Origin: Clostridium sp. AM30-24
Lineage (GTDB): Bacteria > Bacillota > Clostridia > Lachnospirales > Lachnospiraceae
Assembly: GCF_003480435.1 (NCBI RefSeq)
Contig: NZ_QUJB01000017.1
Span: forward strand, 492-59,886
Direction: 5' to 3'
DNA length: 59,395 nucleotides
Shown: one piece after another, positions 36,340 through 43,431 of the stretch
Layout of the letters: each line of letters begins with the position of its first letter
How positions within the stretch are numbered: the first letter of the stretch is position 1
Made by a program: the position numbers and the translations under genes
Notes under the pieces: generated by a model
Seen by the model: only the letters and a program-made list of their open reading frames with translations
Told to the model about the DNA's origin: nothing
Databases searched by the model: none

Positions 36340-37284
36340 ATGGCAGTTTTCAGAGTGGAGCGAAATACGGGATATACCGTTATGAGCAACCACCACTTGC
36401 GAAACAAGGAATTGTCCTTAAAGGCAAAGGGCTTGTTGTCGCAAATGCTTTCGCTGCCCGAAGATTGGGATTATACCCTTGCGGGCTTATCCCATATCAA
36501 CCGGGAGAAGATCGACGCAATCCGCGAAGCGGTCAAAGAACTTGAAAAAGCCGGATATATCGTCCGCAGCCGGGAACGCGACGAGAAAGGACGTTTGCGC
36601 GGTGCGGATTATGTCATATACGAGCAGCCGCAGCCCAAAGAGCCGGAAGCAGCTACCAGCAGCGAACAGCCGCCTACATCGGATTTACCTACATTGGAAA
36701 ATCCAACATTGGATAATCCAACGTTGGAAAAACCTACGTTGGAAAAACCTACGTTGGAAAATCCAACGCAATTAAATAAAGATATATCAAGTAAAGAACA
36801 ATCAATTACTGATTTATCAAGTACCCATTCCATTCCTTTCCATTCCCTAAATCCCTTGCCTTATGAGCAGGACGAAGCGGCTACGCCGCCGGAAAGGAAA
36901 AGAACGGAAGCGAAAACAAACAGCGCAATAGAGATTTATCGGGAAATCATCAAAGACAACATCGACTATGACATTCTCATTCAAGACCCCAAAATGGATA
37001 AAGACCGTTTGGACGAGATTGTAGAAATCATGCTGGAAACCGTCTGCACAGCCCGAAAGACAATCCGTATCGCCGGGGACGACTACCCCGCCGAACTTGT
37101 CAAATCAAAGTTTATGAAGCTGAATAGCAGCCACGTTGAGTTTGTTTTGGACTGCATGAGGGAGAACACAACCAAAATCCGCAACATCAAGCAGTATCTA
37201 AAAGCGGTGCTGTTCAACGCACCGAGTACCATTGACAGCTACTATACCGCCCTTGTCAATCACGACTTTTACGGCAGCAAATGA
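36340..37284 (+). CDS. ICE replication-initiator-like protein (HTH plus DUF6017-like)
   Basis: 314 residues. Residues 1-90 form a winged-helix replication-initiator domain (VERNTGYTVMSNHHLRN, LSLKAKGLLSQMLSLP). A Pro-Thr-Leu-Glu repeat linker (115-145) is encoded by 15-base tandem repeats. The C-terminal 120 residues (EIYREIIKDNIDYDIL, IKQYLKAVLFNAP) fit DUF6017. It likely opens an origin so the excised ICE can replicate. Strong in family, inferred in role. Confidence 0.8.
   Translation: MAVFRVERNTGYTVMSNHHLRNKELSLKAKGLLSQMLSLPEDWDYTLAGLSHINREKIDAIREAVKELEKAGYIVRSRERDEKGRLRGADYVIYEQPQPKEPEAATSSEQPPTSDLPTLENPTLDNPTLEKPTLEKPTLENPTQLNKDISSKEQSITDLSSTHSIPFHSLNPLPYEQDEAATPPERKRTEAKTNSAIEIYREIIKDNIDYDILIQDPKMDKDRLDEIVEIMLETVCTARKTIRIAGDDYPAELVKSKFMKLNSSHVEFVLDCMRENTTKIRNIKQYLKAVLFNAPSTIDSYYTALVNHDFYGSK
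36688..36774 (+). repeat. 15-base tandem repeats inside the replication gene
   Basis: Five full units of CCWACRTTGGAWAAW and a partial sixth encode PTLEN/PTLDN/PTLEK. Junctions create the palindrome TCCAACGTTGGA. RepA_N-type plasmids carry origin iterons inside the rep gene, so this may be an origin, or simply a flexible linker. Confidence 0.8.
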
Positions 37285-37320
37285 GCATAGCCGCAGTTTA
37301 CCGGGAAAGGAGTTGATACC

Positions 37321-37794
37321 TTGCAGGAGGAAGTAACCCAAAAAACGATTGCCCTATCCGTCAATGTGGGAAAAGGCGCGGCAAGGCTTACCGAACAGGC
37401 GTTGCAGAAAGCAATCAAGAAGTATTTGGAGCAGAAAAGCAAAGCCCCGCATGGGAAACAGACCATGCGGCAGCTTATGAAGCAAAATGCGGGTGTTTCC
37501 AACATCGAGATCACCGACAGCAATATCAAAGCCTTTGAGAGTACCGCGAAGAAGTACAACATAGATTTTTCGCTGAAAAAGGTTAAGGGCGAACAGACCC
37601 GTTACCTTGTGTTTTTCAAAGGCAGGGACGCGGACGTTATGACCGCAGCGTTTCAAGAGTTTTCCGCAAAGAAGCTGAACAGGGATAAAAAGCCCTCTAT
37701 CCGCAAAGCCCTTGCCGCAGCAAAGGACAAGGCGAAGCAGCTTAACGCCGCCCGCGACAAGGTAAAGAAAATAGACAGGGGGCGCGAGATATGA
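37321..37794 (+). CDS. PcfB-family conjugation protein (DUF3801)
   Basis: 157 residues from a TTG start after AAAGGAGTTGATACC. The PcfB pattern is seen in LTEQALQKAIKKYLEQ, HGKQTMRQLMKQNAGV and NIDFSLKKVKGEQTRYLVFFKGRDADVM (part). PcfB proteins are relaxosome accessory factors that work with the VirD4-type coupling protein; here the virD4 gene starts 4 bases before its end. No catalytic motif. Confidence 0.82.
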   Translation: MQEEVTQKTIALSVNVGKGAARLTEQALQKAIKKYLEQKSKAPHGKQTMRQLMKQNAGVSNIEITDSNIKAFESTAKKYNIDFSLKKVKGEQTRYLVFFKGRDADVMTAAFQEFSAKKLNRDKKPSIRKALAAAKDKAKQLNAARDKVKKIDRGREI

Positions 37795-38317
37795 AGCAGA
37801 TGAACTACAAAAAGTTGATAATCCCGAATATCCCCTATGTGTTCTTTGTCTATCTCTTTGATAAGGTGGGACAGGCGGTGCGGCTTGCCCCCGGCGCGGA
37901 TATTTCCGAAAAGATACTCAATATCACACAGGGATTTTCCGAAGCGTTTTCAAATGCCTTGCCGAGCGTTCACCCGTTGGATTTGCTTATCGGCATTGTC
38001 GGCGCGGTGGTTATCCGTCTGATTGTCTATGTCAAAGGGAAAAACGCAAAGAAATACCGCAAGGGCGCAGAATACGGCAGCGCACGTTGGGGCAACGCCG
38101 AAGATATAAAGCCCTACATCGACCCGGATTTTCAGAACAACATCATTTTGACGCAGACCGAACGCCTTACCATGAACAGCCGCCCGAAGCAGCCGAAATA
38201 TGCGAGAAATAAAAACGTCGTGGTGATCGGCGGCAGCGGCAGCGGCAAGACAAGGTTTTTCGTAAAGCCTAATTTAATGCAGCTTCATTCTTCCTACGTC
38301 TTGACCGACCCAAAAGG
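37791..38317 (+). pseudogene. virD4/traG-like coupling protein gene, 5' part (interrupted)
   Basis: Encodes the first 175 residues of a VirD4-type coupling ATPase: N-terminal membrane helices (NIPYVFFVYLFDKVGQ and a helix near 65), then Walker A GGSGSGKTRFF. The normal frame stops soon after LTDPKG because the 7.5-kb element at 38318 is inserted. Joining 38317 to 45866 gives an unbroken 594-residue protein. As it stands the ICE cannot couple its relaxosome unless the element excises. Confidence 0.9.
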
Positions 38318-38370
38318 GTTAATCTGTTAAGGACAGAAGAAATAAAGCCGCAGAAAGTGAGGTGCAGAGC

Positions 38371-40014
38371 ATGAGGACAGCAACACAGACTATGAAATTC
38401 ACAGCCTTGTATGAGCGTTTAAGCCGAGATGATGAACTCATAGGCGAGAGCAACAGTATCAAAAATCAGAAACAGCTTCTTGAAAGCTACGCTCATAAAA
38501 ACGGCTATTCCCCTATCCGGCACTTCACAGATGACGGAGTAAGCGGAACAACTTTCGAGCGTGAGGGCTTCCAAGCCATGATTGCAGAGGTTGAAGCCGG
38601 AAATGTGAGCGCAGTTATTGTAAAGGACATGAGCCGCTTTGGGCGTGATTATCTGAAAGTCGGTTTTTATACCGAAGTCATGTTCAAAGAAAAGGGCGTG
38701 CGGTTTATCGCTATCAACAACGGCATAGACAGCGCAAACCAACAGGACAGTGATTTTACCCCGTTCCTCAACATTATGAACGAGTGGTATGCAAGGGACG
38801 CAAGCCGCAAGATACAGGCAGTTTTCAAATCCCGTATGCAGGACGGCAAGCGTGTTTCCCCAAGCGTTCCCTACGGCTATTTGAGAAGCCCCGAAGATAA
38901 ACAGAAACTAATTATTGACGAAGAACCTGCCACCGTTGTGCGCCGGATTTATCAAATGGTAATCGAGGGGAAAGGCGTTACCGCCATAGCCGACATTCTA
39001 ACCGCTGAAAAGGTGCTGATACCGTCAGCTTACGCAAAAATCCATTGCCCCGAAAATGACCACAGCAAGGGCTTTACAAATCCTTATCTCTGGTCTGCTA
39101 CCGCCGTTTCCTATATCCTTGAAAAGCAGGAATACATGGGGCATACGGTACTGGGAAAGACAATCAGTGTCAGCTACAAGACCAAGAAACGGCGCAAGGC
39201 AGAGCCGGACGAACTGATGATTTTCAAGAACACCCACCCTGCTATTGTGGACGAGGAAACATGGCATTTAGCACAGAAACTACGGAAAACAGTCAGAAAA
39301 CCAAGTTATAACAGACCGCCCCACCCCTTGACAGGGCTTGTGTATTGCGCCGATTGCGGCAGTAAAATGACGCACCGGCAGCCAAGCCCCACCAAGAAAA
39401 AGAAGTATGACGCAGACGACGCTTATATATGCGGCAGTTACCGACAGCGTACAAAGGATTGTACCATGCACTTTATCAAGACTTCCGTTTTGTGGGAACT
39501 GATTTTAACGGCAATACGGGAGGTCAGCGACTATGTGCGGCAGGACGAACAGGCTTTCATAGACAAGGTACAGCAGACCTCTACCGTCCAAATGGCAGAA
39601 ACGCAGAGGGAGCAGAAACGGCGGCTTGCAGAAGCCACCGAGCGCAACGAAGAACTGAATACCCTAATCAAGAAGCTGTATGAGGGCAACGCCACAGGCA
39701 AGATACCCGACAAGCATTTTGAACGGCTGTTAGCCGACTATGACAGGGAACAGACTGCACTGGAAACCGAGATTGAGGACTTGCAGGAGCAGATTGACAG
39801 CTTTAATGAGGACAACACAAAAGCCGATAAATTCATAGCCGTTGTGCGGCGATATACAGATTTTACGGAACTTACCACCCCTATGCTGAATGAGTTTATA
39901 GAAAAGGTGGTAGTCCATGAAGCCACAGGCGGCAGGACAGACAGGAAACAGAAAATTGATGTGTATTTTAACTTTGTCGGGCAGGTGGAACTACCGCCGC
40001 CGGACAGGGCATGA
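38371..40014 (+). CDS. Large serine recombinase (TnpX/TndX-like)
   Basis: 547 residues, ATG after AAGTGAGGTG. Resolvase domain with catalytic Ser in YERLSRDDEL, GVSGTTFEREGFQAMIAEV and KDMSRFGRDYLKVG; a recombinase domain; a zinc ribbon (YCADCGSKMTH, YICGSYRQRTKDC); a coiled coil (about 400-480); and the C-terminal IEKVVVHEA...IDVYFNFVG. It excises and integrates the host element. Orientation is inward from the left end. Confidence 0.93.
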   Translation: MRTATQTMKFTALYERLSRDDELIGESNSIKNQKQLLESYAHKNGYSPIRHFTDDGVSGTTFEREGFQAMIAEVEAGNVSAVIVKDMSRFGRDYLKVGFYTEVMFKEKGVRFIAINNGIDSANQQDSDFTPFLNIMNEWYARDASRKIQAVFKSRMQDGKRVSPSVPYGYLRSPEDKQKLIIDEEPATVVRRIYQMVIEGKGVTAIADILTAEKVLIPSAYAKIHCPENDHSKGFTNPYLWSATAVSYILEKQEYMGHTVLGKTISVSYKTKKRRKAEPDELMIFKNTHPAIVDEETWHLAQKLRKTVRKPSYNRPPHPLTGLVYCADCGSKMTHRQPSPTKKKKYDADDAYICGSYRQRTKDCTMHFIKTSVLWELILTAIREVSDYVRQDEQAFIDKVQQTSTVQMAETQREQKRRLAEATERNEELNTLIKKLYEGNATGKIPDKHFERLLADYDREQTALETEIEDLQEQIDSFNEDNTKADKFIAVVRRYTDFTELTTPMLNEFIEKVVVHEATGGRTDRKQKIDVYFNFVGQVELPPPDRA

Positions 40015-40071
40015 CAGGCAGGAAAGGCACTTCTTAAGGAGTGTCTTTTCTCTTGCCGGAAAGGAGCAGAT

Positions 40072-40350
40072 ATGAGATTGAGCCGATATGAGAAAGAAAC
40101 CATTATCCTTTTGAACGCCGCCGAGGATACCGCCAGTATCTACACCGCAGACCCCGTATGGAAACGGAAACTTGATAAACTGGTGGAGAAAAACCCACAG
40201 TGCTATCAGTGCGTCAAGGCTGATGAAGTCAGTAAGACCTATTCCATGCCGAAGCGGTTTATCAGCTTACGGTCAAAGGAAAAGACCGTCACGCTCACAG
40301 CGGAGCAGAAAGAACGGGCAAAACAGAGATTGCCGAGGACAGACAAATGA
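40072..40350 (+). CDS. Small element-borne protein of unknown function
   Basis: 92 residues, MRLSRYEKETIILLNAAED start, with a basic, Lys/Arg-rich C-terminal half (PKRFISLRSKEKTVTL). It lies 57 bases after the recombinase, and its stop overlaps the next small gene (ATGA). Similar proteins are common next to recombinases of gut Firmicute elements. I see no known domain; a DNA-binding accessory role is possible. Confidence 0.65.
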   Translation: MRLSRYEKETIILLNAAEDTASIYTADPVWKRKLDKLVEKNPQCYQCVKADEVSKTYSMPKRFISLRSKEKTVTLTAEQKERAKQRLPRTDK

Positions 40351-40490
40351 GAGCGTTTTGGGGGCGTTCTACGCTTCACAAGCCCTATTCCAATAGCATT
40401 TTAAGAAGCCGAAAACCGCATAAGGTATTAGGATATGCCTACCCCCTGATTATGCCGTTTGCGCTGTTTGAGGTGGAAAAGGAGGATTGA
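40347..40490 (+). CDS. Tiny basic protein (47 residues)
   Basis: Starts at the ATG overlapping the previous stop (ATGA). It is Arg/Lys-rich at first (WGRSTLHKPYS, LRSRKPHK) with a hydrophobic second half (GYAYPLIMPFALFE). It ends 4 bases before the RepA-like gene, whose ribosome site AAAGGAGG lies within it. The tight overlap on both sides supports coding. Unknown function. Confidence 0.5.
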   Translation: MRAFWGRSTLHKPYSNSILRSRKPHKVLGYAYPLIMPFALFEVEKED

Positions 40491-40494
40491 TTGC

Positions 40495-40872
40495 ATGAGT
40501 TTTCCGTACTTCTACGGCAGAGCCGCCGAGCAGTACGCATTTTACCGCATACCGAAGCTGCTGTTTTCTGATGAACGCTTTGAAGCCCTCTCCACAGACG
40601 CAAAACTGCTGTATGGTATGTTGATAGACCGCATGGAGCTTTCCATGAAAAACGGTTGGACGGATAAGGACGGGCGTGTGTTTATCTACTTCACACTGGA
40701 GGACGCAAGGGAACGGCTGAAATGCGGCACTGAAAAGATTGTGAAGCTGTTTGCAGAGTTAGACAGCGAGAAAGGTATCGGGCTGATTGAGTGTGTCCGG
40801 CAGGGCTTAGGAAAGCCGAACATTATCTATGTCAAGAACTTTATGAACGATACTTCCCTCTATGACTGGTAG
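40495..40872 (+). CDS. Replication initiator protein A (RepA-N) N-terminal domain protein
   Basis: 125 residues matching the RepA_N winged-helix domain: FYRIPKLLFSDERFEALS, AKLLYGMLIDRMELSMKNGW and DARERLKCGTEKIVKLFAEL. Full RepA_N proteins have a further C-terminal part; here only the DNA-binding domain is present, as usual in this element type. The four 23-base iterons 90 bases downstream are a natural target. It likely supports replication of the excised circle. Confidence 0.8.
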   Translation: MSFPYFYGRAAEQYAFYRIPKLLFSDERFEALSTDAKLLYGMLIDRMELSMKNGWTDKDGRVFIYFTLEDARERLKCGTEKIVKLFAELDSEKGIGLIECVRQGLGKPNIIYVKNFMNDTSLYDW

Positions 40873-40961
40873 GCGTGGGAGGGAAAGGGTTTAGGAAAGG
40901 AAAGGATAGGATTGATAGATAAGTCTGTTATACTTGTATTGATATAATCAGTCTTATACAC

Positions 40962-41044
40962 TTCGATAACCGAAATTCCAGAACTTCGGAAATCGAAACT
41001 CTTAAATTTCGATAATCGAAAGTCAAGGACTACGGAAACCGAAA
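40962..41044 (+). repeat. Four 23-base iterons, candidate origin
   Basis: TWCGRWAAYCGAAA occurs at 40962, 40985, 41008 and 41031, exactly 23 bases apart, each an imperfect dyad (TTCGATAACCGAAA). It follows a RepA-N gene and precedes an A/T-rich region. This fits an iteron origin or an autoregulatory operator. The remainder of the 40873-41168 gap is A/T-rich with the promoter at 41105. Confidence 0.8.
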
Positions 41045-41104
41045 GCCTAACCTATTCCATTGTTGAAAAATCCGATTTTGATAAAATTTATTTTGATTTC
41101 CTTA

Positions 41105-41132
41105 TTGACTTTAAAATTATTTATGTTATACT
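41105..41132 (+). promoter_or_regulatory. Promoter for the DUF2089/membrane protein genes
   Basis: TTGACT and TATACT spaced by 16 bases, followed by AGAAAGGAG and an ATG at 41169. It lies 60 bases after the last iteron, so an iteron-binding protein could affect it. Confidence 0.7.
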
Positions 41133-41168
41133 AAAGAAAATTAAAGATAAATAGAAAGGAGAACTGAA

Positions 41169-41465
41169 ATGGAAATAGATAAAATTCCACAATGGTTACT
41201 TGCCTTAGAGCCGGAAGATGTTACATTCTTAAAGAACTTTGTCTTAAAATCTGGTTCGCTTAAAGAAATTGCAAAGCTGTATGAAGTATCTTACCCTACC
41301 GTCCGTCTGCGTCTTGATAAACTTATTCAGAAAATCGAATTAAGCGACCAAAAGGAGGAAGAACCATTTTCCACATTTATTAAAGGGCTTGCAGTTGACT
41401 CACGAATTGATTTAGAAACCGCAAAAATTATCATTGACAAGTATAAACAAGAAAGGAAGAGATAA
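41169..41465 (+). CDS. DUF2089-family HTH protein
   Basis: 98 residues. The LPxEDVTFLKNFVLKSGSLKE-type segment followed by the HTH YEVSYPTVRLRLDKLI is the DUF2089 pattern, without the zinc fingers of full-length members. It is followed within a few bases by two small membrane proteins. DUF2089 genes often pair with membrane proteins, so it may regulate them. Function unknown. Confidence 0.75.
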   Translation: MEIDKIPQWLLALEPEDVTFLKNFVLKSGSLKEIAKLYEVSYPTVRLRLDKLIQKIELSDQKEEEPFSTFIKGLAVDSRIDLETAKIIIDKYKQERKR

Positions 41466-41467
41466 TT

Positions 41468-41758
41468 ATGCTATCTATGTTATTGAAATTTTTTGGCACG
41501 ATTGCCGTTACGCTTATCATATACAGCGTACAAAAATATTTGAGTACAAGGAAAGTATGGCAGTTAGGGGCTGTTGTTCCTCTGTTTTCGATTGCAGTTA
41601 TGATAATCTTGTACTTTGTTATGCAGGTATCGCAAACTACAAATTACATTTTTGTGGGTGCTTTTCTTCTTGCTTTAGAATTTCTTATTTGGATAGATGG
41701 ACGACATCAGTACCGCAAAGATGAACTTAGAAAAATGAAAGCCAAAGACATTAACTAA
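41468..41758 (+). CDS. Small membrane protein (DUF2089-associated), copy A
   Basis: 96 residues with three predicted membrane helices (from about 5, 35 and 60) and a charged C-tail ending MKAKDIN. It starts 2 bases after the DUF2089 stop. It resembles the next gene in length, helix pattern and tail, so they are diverged tandem duplicates. Function unknown. Confidence 0.65.
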   Translation: MLSMLLKFFGTIAVTLIIYSVQKYLSTRKVWQLGAVVPLFSIAVMIILYFVMQVSQTTNYIFVGAFLLALEFLIWIDGRHQYRKDELRKMKAKDIN

Positions 41759-41771
41759 AGGAGATGTAAAT

Positions 41772-42062
41772 ATGATCGATTTGATTATTGGATTTGTGAT
41801 TGCAGGAGTACTTTTCGTTGTGGAATATTTTCTTTGTGTAAAGTTGAAAAATCCTTTATGGGGCGGCATTATTCCTATGCTCATTCTGATAGGCACTATC
41901 TGGATTTTTGCAAGTGGTAAAGTACCGCTTACCATTAGAAATGTATTTCCGTTTGTGATAGCCAATACTATATTTTTTGGCGATTGGGGTACTGGCAGGG
42001 AGAAGTACAAAAAATTGCAACAGGCAGAAATGGATAAAATGAAAGCAAGAGACATTAACTAA
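41772..42062 (+). CDS. Small membrane protein (DUF2089-associated), copy B
   Basis: 96 residues, three membrane helices, C-terminal MKARDIN nearly identical to copy A. AAAGGAGATG ribosome site. It ends before a terminator. A paralogue of its upstream neighbour; no enzymatic motif. Confidence 0.65.
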   Translation: MIDLIIGFVIAGVLFVVEYFLCVKLKNPLWGGIIPMLILIGTIWIFASGKVPLTIRNVFPFVIANTIFFGDWGTGREKYKKLQQAEMDKMKARDIN

Positions 42063-42077
42063 ATAGCACATAACAAA

Positions 42078-42108
42078 GGGCGTTTGCGAATGGGAGCAGA
42101 CGCCTTTT
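42078..42108 (+). terminator. Terminator after the membrane protein genes
   Basis: GGCGTTTGC pairs with GCAGACGCC and is followed by TTTTCC. It separates these genes from the sigma-like pair. Confidence 0.65.
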
Positions 42109-42181
42109 CCTCTTTGCCGTTCTCCACCTCTCCTGTCTGCTTTGCGTAGCTATCATACGAACAGACAGGAGGAAAATCAAA

Positions 42182-42601
42182 ATGAATGAAAACATAGAAA
42201 TTTTACAACGACAGTTTGACGCATACTGTACGAAAGTCTTGAAATATGCTTCTATCAGCTACTATCATGCCAACCGCCGCCGTACAGAGCATGAAGTGTC
42301 CTTTTCTTCCCTACTGGAAAAGGATTTAGCCGAGGTCAGCACCGCAGACCGCTACCCTTGTATGGTTTACCATTTCCAAGTGAGGGAATGGCTTGTAGAA
42401 GTACAAAACGAGCTGTTAGGACACGCCATAGAACGCCTTACACCGTACAGGCAGGAAATCATCTTACTGTATTTTTTCTTAGGCTTTAAGAACAAAGAGA
42501 TTGCCGCCCTCTATGGCTGTAATGCCGGAAAAATCAGTTACCACAAAATGAGGGCTGTCCGACAAATACGGTCAGAAATGGAGGTGCGCCGCCATGAGTA
42601 A
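42182..42601 (+). CDS. RNA polymerase sigma-70-like regulator
   Basis: 139 residues. The C-terminal half has a sigma region 4 helix-turn-helix (LTPYRQEIILLYFFLGF, then NKEIAALYGCNAGKISYHKMRAVRQI). Such proteins are common in Tn916-like and mobilizable elements and control transfer or excision. The stop overlaps the next HTH gene by 8 bases. A similar pair occurs at 48926/49341. Confidence 0.8.
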   Translation: MNENIEILQRQFDAYCTKVLKYASISYYHANRRRTEHEVSFSSLLEKDLAEVSTADRYPCMVYHFQVREWLVEVQNELLGHAIERLTPYRQEIILLYFFLGFKNKEIAALYGCNAGKISYHKMRAVRQIRSEMEVRRHE

Positions 42602-42836
42602 AAAATACAAAGACCACTATCTGCCCGTTGAGGTAATTATAGCCGCCACACAGGGGGAAGCCGCCGCCATTCAGACGGTGCTGAAAACCTATGAAAGCTA
42701 TATCCGCAACAAATGTATCAAGACAGTTTATGACGAAAGGGGGCTTGTGTACTACGGGATAGACACAGATAAAAAAGACTTCATGGAACGCCGCTTAATT
42801 CATGCTGTCGTGGAGAATTTTAAGATAGACAGATAA
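42594..42836 (+). CDS. Helix-turn-helix protein of the sigma-like pair
   Basis: 80 residues beginning SKKYKDHYLPVEVIIAATQG with the EAAAIQTVLKTYESYI core of the element-associated HTH family. It is translationally coupled to the sigma-like gene. Role unknown, but it probably modulates it, as the pair is kept in both mobilizable elements here. Confidence 0.75.
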   Translation: MSKKYKDHYLPVEVIIAATQGEAAAIQTVLKTYESYIRNKCIKTVYDERGLVYYGIDTDKKDFMERRLIHAVVENFKIDR

Positions 42837-42940
42837 GGCGGCAATACAGACAGGGGCGGTCAGCAAAAAACACCGAGCAGGAAATCCCGAAACGGACTTC
42901 CTGCTTTTCTTATGCCCGAAATTAGAAAGGAGATTTAACC

Positions 42941-43213
42941 ATGACAGACATTGAAGAAAAGATTGCAAAAGCCGAGGAAGAAATCCGGCAGTTACAGAAC
43001 AGAAAGCGGAAACTTCTCAATCAGAAAAAAGACGCAGAACGCAAGGCGAGGACACACCGCCTTATTGAGCGTGGAGCGATACTGGAAAGCCTGTTGGAGA
43101 AGCCGGAGCAGTACAGCAACGAGCAGATAAAGGGCTTGTTGGAGGTTACTTTTCAGACCGCACAGGCGCAGGAGCATTTACGGAAAATCGGAGAAGAAAA
43201 CCGGGAGAATTAA
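42941..43213 (+). CDS. DUF3847-family protein
   Basis: 90 residues with an N-terminal coiled coil (IEEKIAKAEEEIRQLQNRKR) and the ILESLLEKPEQYSNEQIKGL core typical of DUF3847 proteins next to MobQ relaxases. GAAAGGAG precedes the start. A hairpin (AGCAGGAA/TTCCTGCT, about 42878-42905) lies upstream. It is probably a relaxosome accessory. Confidence 0.75.
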   Translation: MTDIEEKIAKAEEEIRQLQNRKRKLLNQKKDAERKARTHRLIERGAILESLLEKPEQYSNEQIKGLLEVTFQTAQAQEHLRKIGEENREN

Positions 43214-43243
43214 ATCTCCCTTGCTTGACAAGGGCGCACTTAT

Positions 43244-43336
43244 ACACCCTTACGGGTGTGTGCGCTCTGCCGAGGGCTTATATCAGCGTTCCGCTGATAC
43301 AGGGGAGCTACACTCCCCTACGGGAATTTCATTCCC
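43244..43336 (+). other. Four consecutive hairpins, candidate oriT
   Basis: Perfect dyads follow one another: ACACCC/GGGTGT (43244-43259), TATCAGCG/CGCTGATA (43281-43299), GGGGAG/CTCCCC (43302-43318) and GGGAAT/ATTCCC (43322-43336). They lie just upstream of the relaxase gene, where MobQ-type oriT sites usually are. The relaxase frame is open through it, but the ribosome site at 43417 marks the true start. Confidence 0.55.
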
Positions 43337-43431
43337 TACCCCTTGTGTACTTCACGCCAGACGATACCCTGCTTTGCAGTCTATCGTCTGCCATGAAGTC
43401 TGAATATGCCGCCCGAAAGGAGGTTGACAGC

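Noticed and set aside
36688..36774. CRISPR-like array
   Set aside because: Units are 15 bases with no spacers and lie in a coding frame. It is a tandem repeat.
40962..41044. CRISPR-like array at the iterons
   Set aside because: Repeat cores of 14 bases and 9-base gaps are too short, and no cas genes are present.
43225..43431. Longer N-terminus for the MobQ relaxase
   Set aside because: The frame is open but covers the hairpin array. The GTG at 43432 has the ribosome site and begins the relaxase domain.
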